Source of the DNA: Anaerolineales bacterium
Lineage (GTDB): Bacteria; Chloroflexota; Anaerolineae; Anaerolineales; DRMV01
Reading direction: 5' to 3'
DNA length: 64,000 nucleotides
NCBI GenBank assembly: GCA_027023425.1
Contig: JALVVL010000012.1
Location: forward strand, 1 to 64,000
In this document: positions 8,460 to 16,577 of the stretch, piece by piece
How the letters are laid out: every line of letters starts with the position of its first letter
How positions within the stretch are numbered: position 1 is the stretch's first letter
The notes under the pieces: model-generated
Databases searched by the model: none
Seen by the model: only the letters and a program-made list of their open reading frames with translations
Told to the model about the DNA's origin: nothing
Made by a program: the position numbers and the translations under genes

Positions 8460-9626
8460 GTGTATAGCCTTTACATTCACATTCCCTTTTGCCGAAGCCG
8501 GTGCTCTTATTGCGATTTCAACACTTACGCCGGGCAGGAAGGGCTGATTGGGCGCTATGTTGAGGCGCTAAAGGAAGAACTGCGCCGAGTTGCCGGAGCC
8601 GCGCCGCGCGCTTTGCCTGTTCACACAGTTTACTTCGGCGGCGGCACACCTTCTTTGCTTGCGGCGAAGCATGTGGCTGAGGTTTTGGAAACGGTCGCTC
8701 GCCGTTTTTCGCTCGCCGCGGGCGCTGAAATTTCGCTTGAGGCTAATCCGGGTACGGTGAGCCCCCGTTGGCTGAAGGAAATTCGCGCCGTCGGTGTCAA
8801 CCGCTTGAGCCTTGGAATGCAGTCTGCCCATCCGACTGATTTGCGCCTGCTGGAGCGTGACCACGATTTCTTCGCCGTGGTTGAGGCGGTGAAGGCGGCG
8901 CGCTCCGCCGGTTTCCGCAACCTGAACCTTGACCTGATTTTCGGCGTCCCGCACCAGGCGATGGAGCGCTGGCAACAAACGCTCAACCTCGCCCTTGGGC
9001 TTGAGCCGGAGCACCTTTCTCTTTACGCCCTCACGCTTGAGCACGGCACGCCACTGGCGCACTGGGTTGGGCGCGGCTTGCTCCCCGCTCCCGACCCCGA
9101 CCTCGCCGCCGATATGTACGAATGGGCGGATGAGCGCCTTGCCTCCGCCGGTTTTCGGCAGTATGAAATTTCCAACTGGGCAAAAGAGGGCTTTGCCTGC
9201 CGCCACAATTTGCAATACTGGCGCTCTGAGCCCTACCTTGGGTTTGGGGCGGGCGCGCACGGTTACGCCGAGCACATCCGCACCGTCAACGTGCTCACGC
9301 CTGCCGCGTACATCCGGCGGATGGAGCGCGCCGACCGCGAGTATGAATTCCCGCGCTCACCGGCAAACGTGCAGGCGCGCCGCCTTAGCCCCCGTGAGGA
9401 AATGGAAGAGTTTATGATGATGGGCTTGCGGCTTACCGAGGAGGGCGTGAGCGCCGAAAAGTTTGCCGCGCGCTTCGGCGTTTCGCTTGAAAACGCCTTC
9501 GGCGAGCCAATTGCCCGTTTGGTGGGGCTGGGATTGCTTGAACGCGTTGGCGACCGCCTGCGCCTTACACGGCGCGCTCGCTTGCTCGGCAACATGGTTT
9601 TCCGTGAGTTTGTCGGTGGGGCATAA
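8460..9626 (+). CDS. hemW: HemW-like radical SAM protein (coproporphyrinogen III oxidase-like)
   Basis: A 388-residue radical SAM protein. The CX3CX2C cluster motif (CRSRCSYCDF) lies at about residues 11-20 behind YIHIPFC. The TVYFGGGTPSLL strand, EANPGT, NRLSLGMQS and NLDLIFGVPHQ motifs are those of the HemN/HemW superfamily. A C-terminal HemN_C-like region (PREEMEEFMMMGLRLTEEGV) is present. The CX3CX2CxF form fits HemW, a heme-binding chaperone-type protein, better than the true oxidase HemN. The start is GTG with a -10 box just upstream, suggesting leaderless translation. Confidence 0.88.
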   Translation: MYSLYIHIPFCRSRCSYCDFNTYAGQEGLIGRYVEALKEELRRVAGAAPRALPVHTVYFGGGTPSLLAAKHVAEVLETVARRFSLAAGAEISLEANPGTVSPRWLKEIRAVGVNRLSLGMQSAHPTDLRLLERDHDFFAVVEAVKAARSAGFRNLNLDLIFGVPHQAMERWQQTLNLALGLEPEHLSLYALTLEHGTPLAHWVGRGLLPAPDPDLAADMYEWADERLASAGFRQYEISNWAKEGFACRHNLQYWRSEPYLGFGAGAHGYAEHIRTVNVLTPAAYIRRMERADREYEFPRSPANVQARRLSPREEMEEFMMMGLRLTEEGVSAEKFAARFGVSLENAFGEPIARLVGLGLLERVGDRLRLTRRARLLGNMVFREFVGGA

Positions 9627-9671
9627 AACAAATCCCCCCGCACCGACGCTTTTGCATAAAGCGAGGCTCCC

Positions 9672-10910
9672 ATGAAACGAAACGCCGCCTTTTTCGCCGC
9701 TTTTATAATTTTTGGCCTCATTGCGCTCTTTTGGGGGAACTTGACCTTTGCCCGTCGCTCGCCGGGTGGCCCCGATTTGCTCAATCACTGGATTGCCATG
9801 CGCGAATTTATCTTCCACGGCAAAAGTCCTTATTCCGAAGAAGTATCCGTAAAAATTCAACACGCAATCTACGGCCGCGCGGCGCTTCCGGGGGAAAACC
9901 AATACCTTGACGTTTACCCGCTTTACGCTTCTTTGGTCACTTTTACGCCTTTTGCTTTGATTGGCGATTTTACCCTTGCGCGCGCTCTGTGGATGACCGT
10001 GCTGGAACTTGCCATTTTGGCTTCAACCTTGTTCATATGGCGTATTTTGCGCTGGAAGCCCAAGCCCGCCCTCGCCACGGCTGTGATATTTTTTGCCCTC
10101 ACGTGGTATTTCGCAGTGCGGGCAATTGTGCATGGCAATGCAATTGCGTTGGTGCTTTTTTGGCTTTCGTTGAGCCTTTATGCCCTTTGGGCAGATTTGG
10201 ACGGCTGGGCAGGGGTCGCTCTTGTATTTGCAACCGTCAAGCCGAATGTAGCCCTTTTGCCGGTGATTTTTCTGTTGTTGTGGACGGCTTCCCACCGCCG
10301 TTGGCGCTTTTGGCGTGGCTTTTTTGTGACTTTGGGCGTTTTGTTGGCGTTTTCGCTTTGGCTCTTGCCTTCTTGGCCTTTGGAGAATTTGCGCAACATC
10401 TTGGCCTACCCTTCTTACAACCCGCCAGCATCGCCGCAAGCGACGCTTGCCGAGGCAATGCCCGGCATAGGCGCAAAACTCGGCTGGGCGCTTGTGGGAA
10501 TTGTATGGCTTTTATTGCTTGCGGAATGGGCGGCGGCATGGAAGCGCCCTTTCCGCCATGCACTGTGGACTTTTTCCGCCACTTTGCTTTTTAGCATTTG
10601 GAGCGGCATTCAGACTGCGCCGGGGAATCAGTTGATTTTGTGGATATCGCTTTTGGTTGTGTGGGTGCTTTGGGAAGTGCGCTGGAAACCTGCCGGCGTT
10701 TGGGCGGTGTGGATTACGCTTGTGGGGCTTTGGATTGGGCTTTGGGCTTTCTTTTTGGCTACTTTGGGGCGCGATGCCTTTGGGCATCCCTTCCAATCGC
10801 CGTGGATGTATTTTCCGCTTGGGATTTTCTTGTTCATAGGCCTCTACTGGGTGCGCTGGTGGGCTGTGCGCCCGCCGTTGTTGAGCGAACTTTTGTCGGA
10901 CGAGGCTTGA
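9672..10910 (+). CDS. Polytopic glycosyltransferase, GT87/DUF2029-like
   Basis: A 412-residue protein with about ten TM helices. After TM1 the short extracellular loop has GGPDLLNHWIAMREFIFHGKSPY, which carries the conserved acidic residue and 'G.sPY' pattern of GT87 enzymes using polyprenyl-phosphate sugars as donors. The motif LDVYPLYASLVTFTPFAL and a VKPNVALLP segment also fit. GAGG lies 5-8 nt upstream of the ATG. It is the first of three adjacent membrane glycosyltransferase genes whose ends touch or overlap, suggesting joint work on a surface glycan or glycoprotein. Confidence 0.78.
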   Translation: MKRNAAFFAAFIIFGLIALFWGNLTFARRSPGGPDLLNHWIAMREFIFHGKSPYSEEVSVKIQHAIYGRAALPGENQYLDVYPLYASLVTFTPFALIGDFTLARALWMTVLELAILASTLFIWRILRWKPKPALATAVIFFALTWYFAVRAIVHGNAIALVLFWLSLSLYALWADLDGWAGVALVFATVKPNVALLPVIFLLLWTASHRRWRFWRGFFVTLGVLLAFSLWLLPSWPLENLRNILAYPSYNPPASPQATLAEAMPGIGAKLGWALVGIVWLLLLAEWAAAWKRPFRHALWTFSATLLFSIWSGIQTAPGNQLILWISLLVVWVLWEVRWKPAGVWAVWITLVGLWIGLWAFFLATLGRDAFGHPFQSPWMYFPLGIFLFIGLYWVRWWAVRPPLLSELLSDEA

Positions 10911-12554
10911 GTGAAGGGGCGTAGTGGCATGAAGCGCCTAAAGCGCCGCGACCTTTTCTGGCTTTTGCTCGCCCAAGCGCTTGCGCTTTGGGCGGTGATG
11001 CTTTTTCAGCATAGCCCCGGCTACATGGACGCAGATTATTACACCGTAATGGGGCGGCAGTTGGCGCGCGGCTCCGATGCCGAGCCGTTCATTTGGAATT
11101 TTTTGGATGACCCCACAGGCTTGCCGCACCCCGGCTTTGCCTATTGGCAGCCTTTGCCCGCAATGCTTGCCTCCGCTGGAATGCGCGTTTGGGGGATGAG
11201 TTTTGCCGCCGCCCGCTTGCCTTTTGCAATTTTGGCGCTTTTTGTTCCGTGGCTTACTGCACTCTTAGCGCTCCGGCTCACCGAGCGCCGCGATTTGGCG
11301 CTTTTGAGCGGCGCACTCGCCGTTGCTTCGGGGTTTTATTTGCCTTACTCGGCCGTGCCCGAAAGTTTTACGCCGTTGATGGTGCTTGGGGCGCTTTTCT
11401 TTTTGCTCTTGCTTTCTCGGGAAAGGAATCTGTTTGGTGATTTGTTACGACCGTGGCGGCTTGGCGGCAGGATTGTGGCGCGCTTTTTGGGAATTGGCTA
11501 CTTACCGGCGCTGGCTTTAGGGCTGGTTGTGGGGATGATGTGGCTGGCGCGTGCCGAGGGTTGGCTTTGGCTTTTAGCGGCTTTGGCCGCTCTTGCCATC
11601 ATGCGCGAGCGCCGTCTTTCGGACTACGCGTGGGTGTTGGTCGGCTGTTTTTTGCTCGTCTTTCCGTGGATGCTCCGCAATTTGGGAGAATTCGGCAGCG
11701 TTTTTGCCCCCGGTGGCCTGCGGACGTTTTGGCTGACCGACTACAACGAAATTTTCGTGTATCCGGCCTCCAAACTCAATTTTGCCCATTGGTGGGCGAG
11801 CGGGCTAAGGGCGATCCTGCGGGCACGAATGCACGCGCTTGCCATCAATTCGCTTTCGGCATTTGCGGTTCAAGGCGAGGTGATTTGGCTGCCGTTTATC
11901 CTGCTCGGCGCGTGGGCGCTGCGCCGTAAGGCCGTGGTGCAGATTGCTCTTGCTATGGAATTGATTTTGTGGTTGGTTTTTAGCCTTGTGTTTCCCTTTT
12001 CCGGGGAACGCGGCGGCTTTTTTCATGCTTGCGCGGCTCTTCAGCCGCTTTGGTGGGCGCTTGCGCCGTTGGGGCTCGCCTATGCTTTGAAACCGTTGGC
12101 AAAACGTCGCCGCTGGAACGGCGCTGAGGCTTTGAAAGCGCTCGGTTGGGGGTTTGTGGGCATTGCTTTGCTTTTGACCGTTTTGGTCGTGCATCGCCGC
12201 GTCATCGGCAATGACCCCACCGCCCCGGTTTGGGACAAGCAAACAAGGCTTTACGTCCGCTTTGGCGATGCTTTACGGCGTTATGGTGCTTCGGGAGGCG
12301 ATGTTGTGCTGGTGAACAATCCTCCCGGCTTCACGCTTGCAACTGGTTTCCGCACGGTGGTAATCCCCGATGGCGGCGTGGAGGAGGTGACCGCGGTGGC
12401 AAAGCGCTATGGGGCGCGCTATTGGGTTCTGGAGGTGGGGCATCCGCCTCAGTTGAACCACTACTATTGCCATCCCGATTATGTGCCTAAGCCTTGGCGC
12501 TATTTGGGCGATGTGGCGCTAAACCCGCTGTTTGTGCTGGAGGGTGAAAGATGA
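10911..12554 (+). CDS. Polytopic glycosyltransferase, GT39/PMT-like (C superfamily)
   Basis: A 547-residue protein with about eleven TM segments and a soluble C-terminal part from about 430. Loop 1 has GYMDADYYTVMGRQLARG, with the acidic residues expected of GT-C enzymes. The GTG start directly follows the previous stop and has GAGG 5 nt upstream. An ATG at 10929 (MKRLKRRD) is an alternative. The 3' end overlaps the next gene by four bases (ATGA). The sugar donor is likely a lipid-linked sugar; the acceptor is unknown. Confidence 0.72.
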   Translation: MKGRSGMKRLKRRDLFWLLLAQALALWAVMLFQHSPGYMDADYYTVMGRQLARGSDAEPFIWNFLDDPTGLPHPGFAYWQPLPAMLASAGMRVWGMSFAAARLPFAILALFVPWLTALLALRLTERRDLALLSGALAVASGFYLPYSAVPESFTPLMVLGALFFLLLLSRERNLFGDLLRPWRLGGRIVARFLGIGYLPALALGLVVGMMWLARAEGWLWLLAALAALAIMRERRLSDYAWVLVGCFLLVFPWMLRNLGEFGSVFAPGGLRTFWLTDYNEIFVYPASKLNFAHWWASGLRAILRARMHALAINSLSAFAVQGEVIWLPFILLGAWALRRKAVVQIALAMELILWLVFSLVFPFSGERGGFFHACAALQPLWWALAPLGLAYALKPLAKRRRWNGAEALKALGWGFVGIALLLTVLVVHRRVIGNDPTAPVWDKQTRLYVRFGDALRRYGASGGDVVLVNNPPGFTLATGFRTVVIPDGGVEEVTAVAKRYGARYWVLEVGHPPQLNHYYCHPDYVPKPWRYLGDVALNPLFVLEGER

Positions 12555-14053
12555 AGGGCACCTCCCGATTGGCCGGTTTTTGGGGGAGCGAGATTGGCCG
12601 AAAGGCAGAGGTCTTGTCCTTAGCAGTGGTGTCTGCCGTTGCTATGGTGGTTTTTGTGCTTTGGAGTCGCCATGTTTACGGCTTTGGCTTTCCGCTGGAC
12701 GACGCGTGGATTCACCAAACCTACGCGCGCAACCTCGCCTCCGGCTTGGGGTGGGTTTACCGCCCCGGCATTCCCTCGGCTGGGGCAACTGCTCCGCTGT
12801 GGGTTATGCTTTTGGCTGTTGGCCATCTTTTCCGCGTGCTACCACTTGTGTGGGTTTGGGCTTTGGGCTGGGCAACGCTGACCGCTTTGGGCCTGCTTGC
12901 CGTTTGGGGGTGGCGGCGGCTCGCTCCGCAATCTAAGCGCAAATTGGCATTTGCGGCAGGGTTGGTTTTGCTAACCGAATGGCACATGATCTGGGCTTCG
13001 CTTTCGGGTATGGAGACGGCGCTTTTTTCGCTAATTGTGTTTGCCGCCCTGCTCGCGCTAACAGATTCGCCGCCGCGCTGGTTCACCGCGGCTGTGCTTA
13101 TCGCCTTTGGCATTTGGCTGCGCCCTGAAATGGTTGGTGTGTGGGGAATTGCTGTGTTGGGCTGGGCGCTTACTTTTTATCCCAAAAATTTGTTTTCGCG
13201 GCAAAGCCTGAAAGCCCTTGCCGTGCTTGTTTTCGTTCCCTCAGTGGGTTTTGGTTTGCTGGCGGCGTTCAATTATCACCTTTCGGGCACTTTGTGGCCT
13301 AACACCTTCTACGCAAAGCAGGCCGAATATGCGGCATTGCTCGCTCAGCCGTTGTGGAAGCGTTGGCTTCGTGAGGCCGCGCAACCTTTGGTAGGTGTAA
13401 ACGCTATCCTTGTGTTTGGCTTTCTGTTTTGTGGTTGGAAATCGCGCTTCCGGCAGTGTGGGTTGCCGTTGTTGTGGGCGCTGGGGCATATAACCGTTTA
13501 CGCCTTGCGCTTGCCGGTAGTTTATCAGCATGGGCGTTATTTGATGCCGGTGGTGCCTGTTTTGGGATTTTGGGGGCTGTTGGGCTGGGCTGAGGGGTTG
13601 GAGCGCTTTTCGGCGAGGGTGAAATGGGTGGCCTTTCGCACGCTTTGGGCTTCGCTTGGCGCTGCTGTGCTCGTTTTTGCCGCGCTGGGTGCAAATTCTT
13701 ATGCGCGCGACGTCGCCTTCATCCAAAGCGAAATGGTGGATACTGCCCTCTGGGGTGCTGAGCACCTTCCGCAAAATACAAAAGTTGCCATTCACGACAT
13801 TGGCGCATGGGGCTATTTCACCGATTTTCCCATTATTGACCTTGCCGGGCTAATTTCGCCCGATGTTGTGCCGGTTATTCGCTCTGAAGAAGGCCTACGG
13901 AAATTCATCAATGCGCATCATGCGGAAGTGCTTGTAACATTTCCTGATTGGTATCCTCACCTTGTGGCCGGTTTGCAGGTGCTTTATTTCAACCCTCATG
14001 GTTGGGGGACAAAAGAAGGCGGCACGCACATGACTGTGTACCATTGGAAGTAG
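12551..14053 (+). CDS. Polytopic membrane glycosyltransferase-like protein
   Basis: A 500-residue protein with about ten TM helices. Loop 1 contains FPLDDAWIHQTYARNLASG, a DD motif of the kind used by GT-C glycosyltransferases. SLSGMETALFSLIVF and LPVVYQHGRYLMPVVPVLGFWG segments follow, and the C-terminal soluble part (HDIGAWGYFTDFPIIDLAGL) resembles periplasmic domains of bacterial GT39-like proteins. Its start codon overlaps the previous stop as ATGA, indicating translational coupling. Confidence 0.72.
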   Translation: MKGTSRLAGFWGSEIGRKAEVLSLAVVSAVAMVVFVLWSRHVYGFGFPLDDAWIHQTYARNLASGLGWVYRPGIPSAGATAPLWVMLLAVGHLFRVLPLVWVWALGWATLTALGLLAVWGWRRLAPQSKRKLAFAAGLVLLTEWHMIWASLSGMETALFSLIVFAALLALTDSPPRWFTAAVLIAFGIWLRPEMVGVWGIAVLGWALTFYPKNLFSRQSLKALAVLVFVPSVGFGLLAAFNYHLSGTLWPNTFYAKQAEYAALLAQPLWKRWLREAAQPLVGVNAILVFGFLFCGWKSRFRQCGLPLLWALGHITVYALRLPVVYQHGRYLMPVVPVLGFWGLLGWAEGLERFSARVKWVAFRTLWASLGAAVLVFAALGANSYARDVAFIQSEMVDTALWGAEHLPQNTKVAIHDIGAWGYFTDFPIIDLAGLISPDVVPVIRSEEGLRKFINAHHAEVLVTFPDWYPHLVAGLQVLYFNPHGWGTKEGGTHMTVYHWK

Positions 14054-14066
14054 CCCTTCGTTGTGA

Positions 14067-14072
14067 TATACT
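14067..14072 (+). promoter_or_regulatory. -10 box (TATACT) 6 nt from the response regulator start
   Basis: TATACT, then six bases, then the ATG at 14079. The geometry is identical to that upstream of hemW (8448-8453) and implies a leaderless mRNA. No -35 consensus is evident. Confidence 0.55.
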
Positions 14073-14078
14073 TTTGCC

Positions 14079-14741
14079 ATGGCTCACAAACGACCGATCC
14101 GCATAGTAATAGTTGATGACCATCCCGTATTCAGGGAAGGCCTGCGTAAAGTCTTTGAAGTGGAAGATGACATAGAAGTAGTGTCCGAGGCGGCTACCGC
14201 ATCTGCCGGCTTGGAGATTATCAAGGAACTTAAGCCGGATATTGCGGTTGTTGACATCAGCCTCCCGGACGGGAACGGGCATGAATTGTTACGGGAAGTT
14301 GTGCAAGCCAAATTGCCTACAAAAGTCGTTCTGCTAACGGCTTATGACGACGCTGTTCAGCAACAACTTGCTTTTACGGAGGGGGCATGGGCTTATTGTG
14401 TGAAGGATGCTCCGCCGGAGGAATTGGTTAGTGCTGTCCATGCCGTGGCAGATGGGCTATGCTGGCGTGAAGGGCGGGCTATGCCGCCGGAAGTGGCGCG
14501 CGCTGAGCCGCCTTTTGGGAGCAGTTATCCCCTTAGTGTCCGTGAAATGGAAGTGCTTCGTCTTATTGCACGCGGGATGAGCAACCGAGAAATTGCGCGT
14601 AGGCTGAACATAAGCCAGCAAACTGTGAAAAACCATATCGCTTCAATTTTCCGCAAACTGCAAGTGCGAGATCGCACTCAGGCGGCATTGTATGCTTTGA
14701 AGATGGGCTGGGTGCAGTTAGAAGATCGGCCGAAAGGTTAG
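14079..14741 (+). CDS. NarL/FixJ-type response regulator (REC + LuxR HTH)
   Basis: A 220-residue regulator. The receiver domain (about 6-125) has D13/D14, phosphoacceptor D59 in IAVVDISLPDGNG and the AYCVKDAPPEEL segment with the conserved Lys. A LuxR-type HTH (about 150-212) has the motifs YPLSVREMEVLRLIARGMSN and ISQQTVKNHIASIFRKL. The partner kinase gene begins 15 nt downstream. The Flp pilin gene follows the kinase, so pilus or surface functions are a plausible target, though this is inferred only from position. Confidence 0.93.
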   Translation: MAHKRPIRIVIVDDHPVFREGLRKVFEVEDDIEVVSEAATASAGLEIIKELKPDIAVVDISLPDGNGHELLREVVQAKLPTKVVLLTAYDDAVQQQLAFTEGAWAYCVKDAPPEELVSAVHAVADGLCWREGRAMPPEVARAEPPFGSSYPLSVREMEVLRLIARGMSNREIARRLNISQQTVKNHIASIFRKLQVRDRTQAALYALKMGWVQLEDRPKG

Positions 14742-14756
14742 GTTGGAGGAGTGTAA

Positions 14757-15836
14757 ATGGAAGAACTAACGGCGGGCGAAGGAAAGGGCTCGCGCCGAAC
14801 AGATGTTACGCCTTTTGACGAGTTATTCAACAAGATAACCGATAATTTGAATGCTGAATTGCGCGAAGTCGGCATGACGCTTGACCAAACGCAAGCAGAA
14901 GTAAGTAGGCTTGCTCAGCGGAGTGCCTCTTTGATAGCCTACGTCAAGCAAATGCAAAAAGAGGGCAAAACCGTTGGCCTTGCTGAAGCATGCGGGGAAG
15001 CACTTGACGCTCAGCAACGGTACCTAATCCTCAAAGCGCAAGTGGAAAAGTTGCAACAAGTGCGCGAGATGCTCACTCGCCAGATGGAAATGTTGGGGGA
15101 ACTGAGGAATGCGGCCAAGCAAGCCCCTGCCCAGAATGGCAAAAAACAAACCCCGTTGGCAATGCTTGAAATGCTTGTTCAAACGCAGGAAGAGGAGCGC
15201 CGCCGCCTTGCCCGGCAAATGCACGACGGCCCTGCGCAGACACTTTCTAACTTTATTTTGCAAACCGAAATTGCTATGCGCCTTTTTGAACTCAACCCCG
15301 ACAAGGCGGCAGAAGAACTGCGCACCCTCAAGGCAAGTGCTTCCAAAACGTTTCAGCAGGTGCGGGAATTTATTTTTGAACTTCGCCCCATGATGCTGGA
15401 TGACCTCGGCCTTGCTCCGACTTTGAAGCGTTACTTTGAGGCTTTGTCCGAGCAGTTAGAAGCGGAGGTTGAACTTCGCCTTTTAGGGACCGAACGACGT
15501 TACCCCGATTACTTAGAGGTTTTCATTTTCCGCACGGTGCAAGAGTTGGTGCTGAGTGCGATAAAACAACGCAACGCGACAAAGGTGAAAGGTACGGTCA
15601 CGCTCGGGGAGCGTGAGGTAAAAGGCCGTATAGAGGATAACGGCGAACCCATTGACGAAGCCGCTTTGGATAGCGAGGAATGGATGAGCCTGCGCTTGTT
15701 GCGTGAGAGAATTGAAACTCTCGGGGGAAGTATGAGCATTTTGTCTAACGGTGAGGAGGGGACGATAGTGAGTTTTGAACTGGGTGTTGTGTCTAACCCG
15801 GTAAGTGGGCAGGCGAGTGTAATGGATGTGCGTTAA
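14757..15836 (+). CDS. DegS/NarX-type sensor kinase with a degenerate ATP-binding domain
   Basis: A 359-residue soluble protein. A coiled-coil N-terminus covers about 25-125. A HisKA_3 phosphoacceptor region follows at about 140-210, with RRRLARQMHDGPAQTLSNF (His near 159). The HATPase part keeps DNGEPID, but the N-box reads ELVLSAIKQRNAT where EALNNAxKHAxAT is expected, and the ATP lid GLxxMRER reads SLRLLRER. ATP binding may therefore be impaired, and it could act as a phosphatase, a heterodimer partner or a pseudokinase. There is no TM segment. A GGAGG Shine-Dalgarno is in the 15-nt gap after the regulator gene. Confidence 0.85.
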   Translation: MEELTAGEGKGSRRTDVTPFDELFNKITDNLNAELREVGMTLDQTQAEVSRLAQRSASLIAYVKQMQKEGKTVGLAEACGEALDAQQRYLILKAQVEKLQQVREMLTRQMEMLGELRNAAKQAPAQNGKKQTPLAMLEMLVQTQEEERRRLARQMHDGPAQTLSNFILQTEIAMRLFELNPDKAAEELRTLKASASKTFQQVREFIFELRPMMLDDLGLAPTLKRYFEALSEQLEAEVELRLLGTERRYPDYLEVFIFRTVQELVLSAIKQRNATKVKGTVTLGEREVKGRIEDNGEPIDEAALDSEEWMSLRLLRERIETLGGSMSILSNGEEGTIVSFELGVVSNPVSGQASVMDVR

Positions 15837-15846
15837 TTTTGGATCT

Positions 15847-15865
15847 ATAGCACCGACTGTGCTAT
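15847..15865 (+). other. Small hairpin downstream of the kinase gene
   Basis: ATAGCAC, five-base loop, GTGCTAT, starting 11 nt after the kinase stop codon. No U-tract follows, so it is more likely an mRNA 3'-end stabiliser than an intrinsic terminator. Confidence 0.4.
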
Positions 15866-15900
15866 GGGCGGGTAATAACCGACCGACTTGATATATATTC

Positions 15901-15917
15901 ATAATGTTTTTGCAATG
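15901..15917 (+). promoter_or_regulatory. 17-nt motif shared with the tad/sensory divergent region
   Basis: ATAATGTTTTTGCAATG lies 67 nt upstream of the pilin start. The same 17-mer with one change (ATAACG...) occurs at 52497-52513, upstream of the tadE-like gene and in front of the sensory operon. It is a candidate regulator site or shared promoter element, inferred only from the match. TACACT/TATAAA at 15938-15948 could be the -10 region. Confidence 0.45.
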
Positions 15918-15984
15918 CTACTGGCGGTGTTTTAGGGTACACTATAAACAGTTACTAATCCTATCACGAAAGGAGGTGAAAGCC

Positions 15985-16131
15985 ATGTTGTTCGCACCGA
16001 AAGAGAAGGGTCAGGGCCTCGTAGAATACGCGTTGATTCTTGTGTTGGTCGCTATTGTTGTGATTGCTATTTTGTCCATCTTGGGCCCGGCCATCGGCAA
16101 CGTGTTCAGCAACGTTGTCAACAGCATCTAA
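15985..16131 (+). CDS. flp: Flp/Fap-type pilin
   Basis: A 48-residue class IVb prepilin. It has a short basic leader (KEKGQG), then LVEYALILVLVAIVVIAIL, one hydrophobic helix and a short tail. Cleavage after G9 by a prepilin peptidase would put the conserved Glu at +5, as in Flp pilins (G/xxxxEY). The ATG at 15985 is chosen because AAGGAGGTG sits 7 nt upstream; longer in-frame starts lack such a site. It is followed by a strong terminator, so it is probably a highly expressed monocistronic mRNA. The Tad export ATPase and secretin are not in the window, but TadE/TadG homologues are at 52.7-57.5 kb. Confidence 0.92.
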   Translation: MLFAPKEKGQGLVEYALILVLVAIVVIAILSILGPAIGNVFSNVVNSI

Positions 16132-16148
16132 GGGAATTTCCACTCCCG

Positions 16149-16185
16149 AAAAAAAGCCCCACTGCAAAGTGGGGCTTTTTTTGTT
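16149..16185 (+). terminator. Intrinsic terminator of the pilin gene
   Basis: AAAAGCCCCACT, four-base loop GCAA, AGTGGGGCTTTT, followed by a run of T. It starts 17 nt after the pilin stop codon, a textbook Rho-independent terminator. Confidence 0.93.
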
Positions 16186-16315
16186 GTGGGGGATTGCTTA
16201 CTGCCCTGTCAGATGGCAAGTGTAGTGGGTATCCACCGAGCACAGGCGAGGCGGCGGGGGATAAGTGAGAGCGTTCAGGCATAACAACGTTACTTTTCGT
16301 TATCAGATTTTTTCT

Positions 16316-16458
16316 TTACGCAGTTTTCCTGCTCCATGTCACCGCGAGGCGGTCGCAGGCCGCCGAAGCGGTCTCCTCTACCGTGTGGGGGATGGCTTCG
16401 CCGCCTATGGCGGCTCGCCATGACATGAAAACGAGCGCTTTTATGAACAACTGCGTAA
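16316..16458. repeat. 143-bp imperfect inverted element with TTACGCAGTT ends
   Basis: The outer arms are TTACGCAGTT (16316-16325) and its exact complement AACTGCGTAA (16449-16458). Nested inside are CATGTCA (16335-16341) and TGACATG (16421-16427). The core is GC-rich and itself palindromic around CGCCTATGGCG. There is no coding capacity. The layout fits a small non-autonomous mobile element or a REP-like structure. The rest of the 16186-16577 spacer shows nothing clear. Confidence 0.5.
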
Positions 16459-16577
16459 GTTCTTTTCTCAATAGGAGCAATTGGTGATGATAAAATGGCG
16501 ACGCGCGAATCCGCTCTTGGGGTTCTCACGGCTTTTCGGAGATTGTGCTCTCAAAATTGCCCGCGCGAGGAGGCCTT

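Noticed and set aside
16545-16577. Upstream GTG start for the first EamA transporter
   Set aside because: No ribosome-binding site there, whereas GAGGAGG is ideally placed before the GTG at 16578, which begins a normal MGKKRYLP N-terminus.
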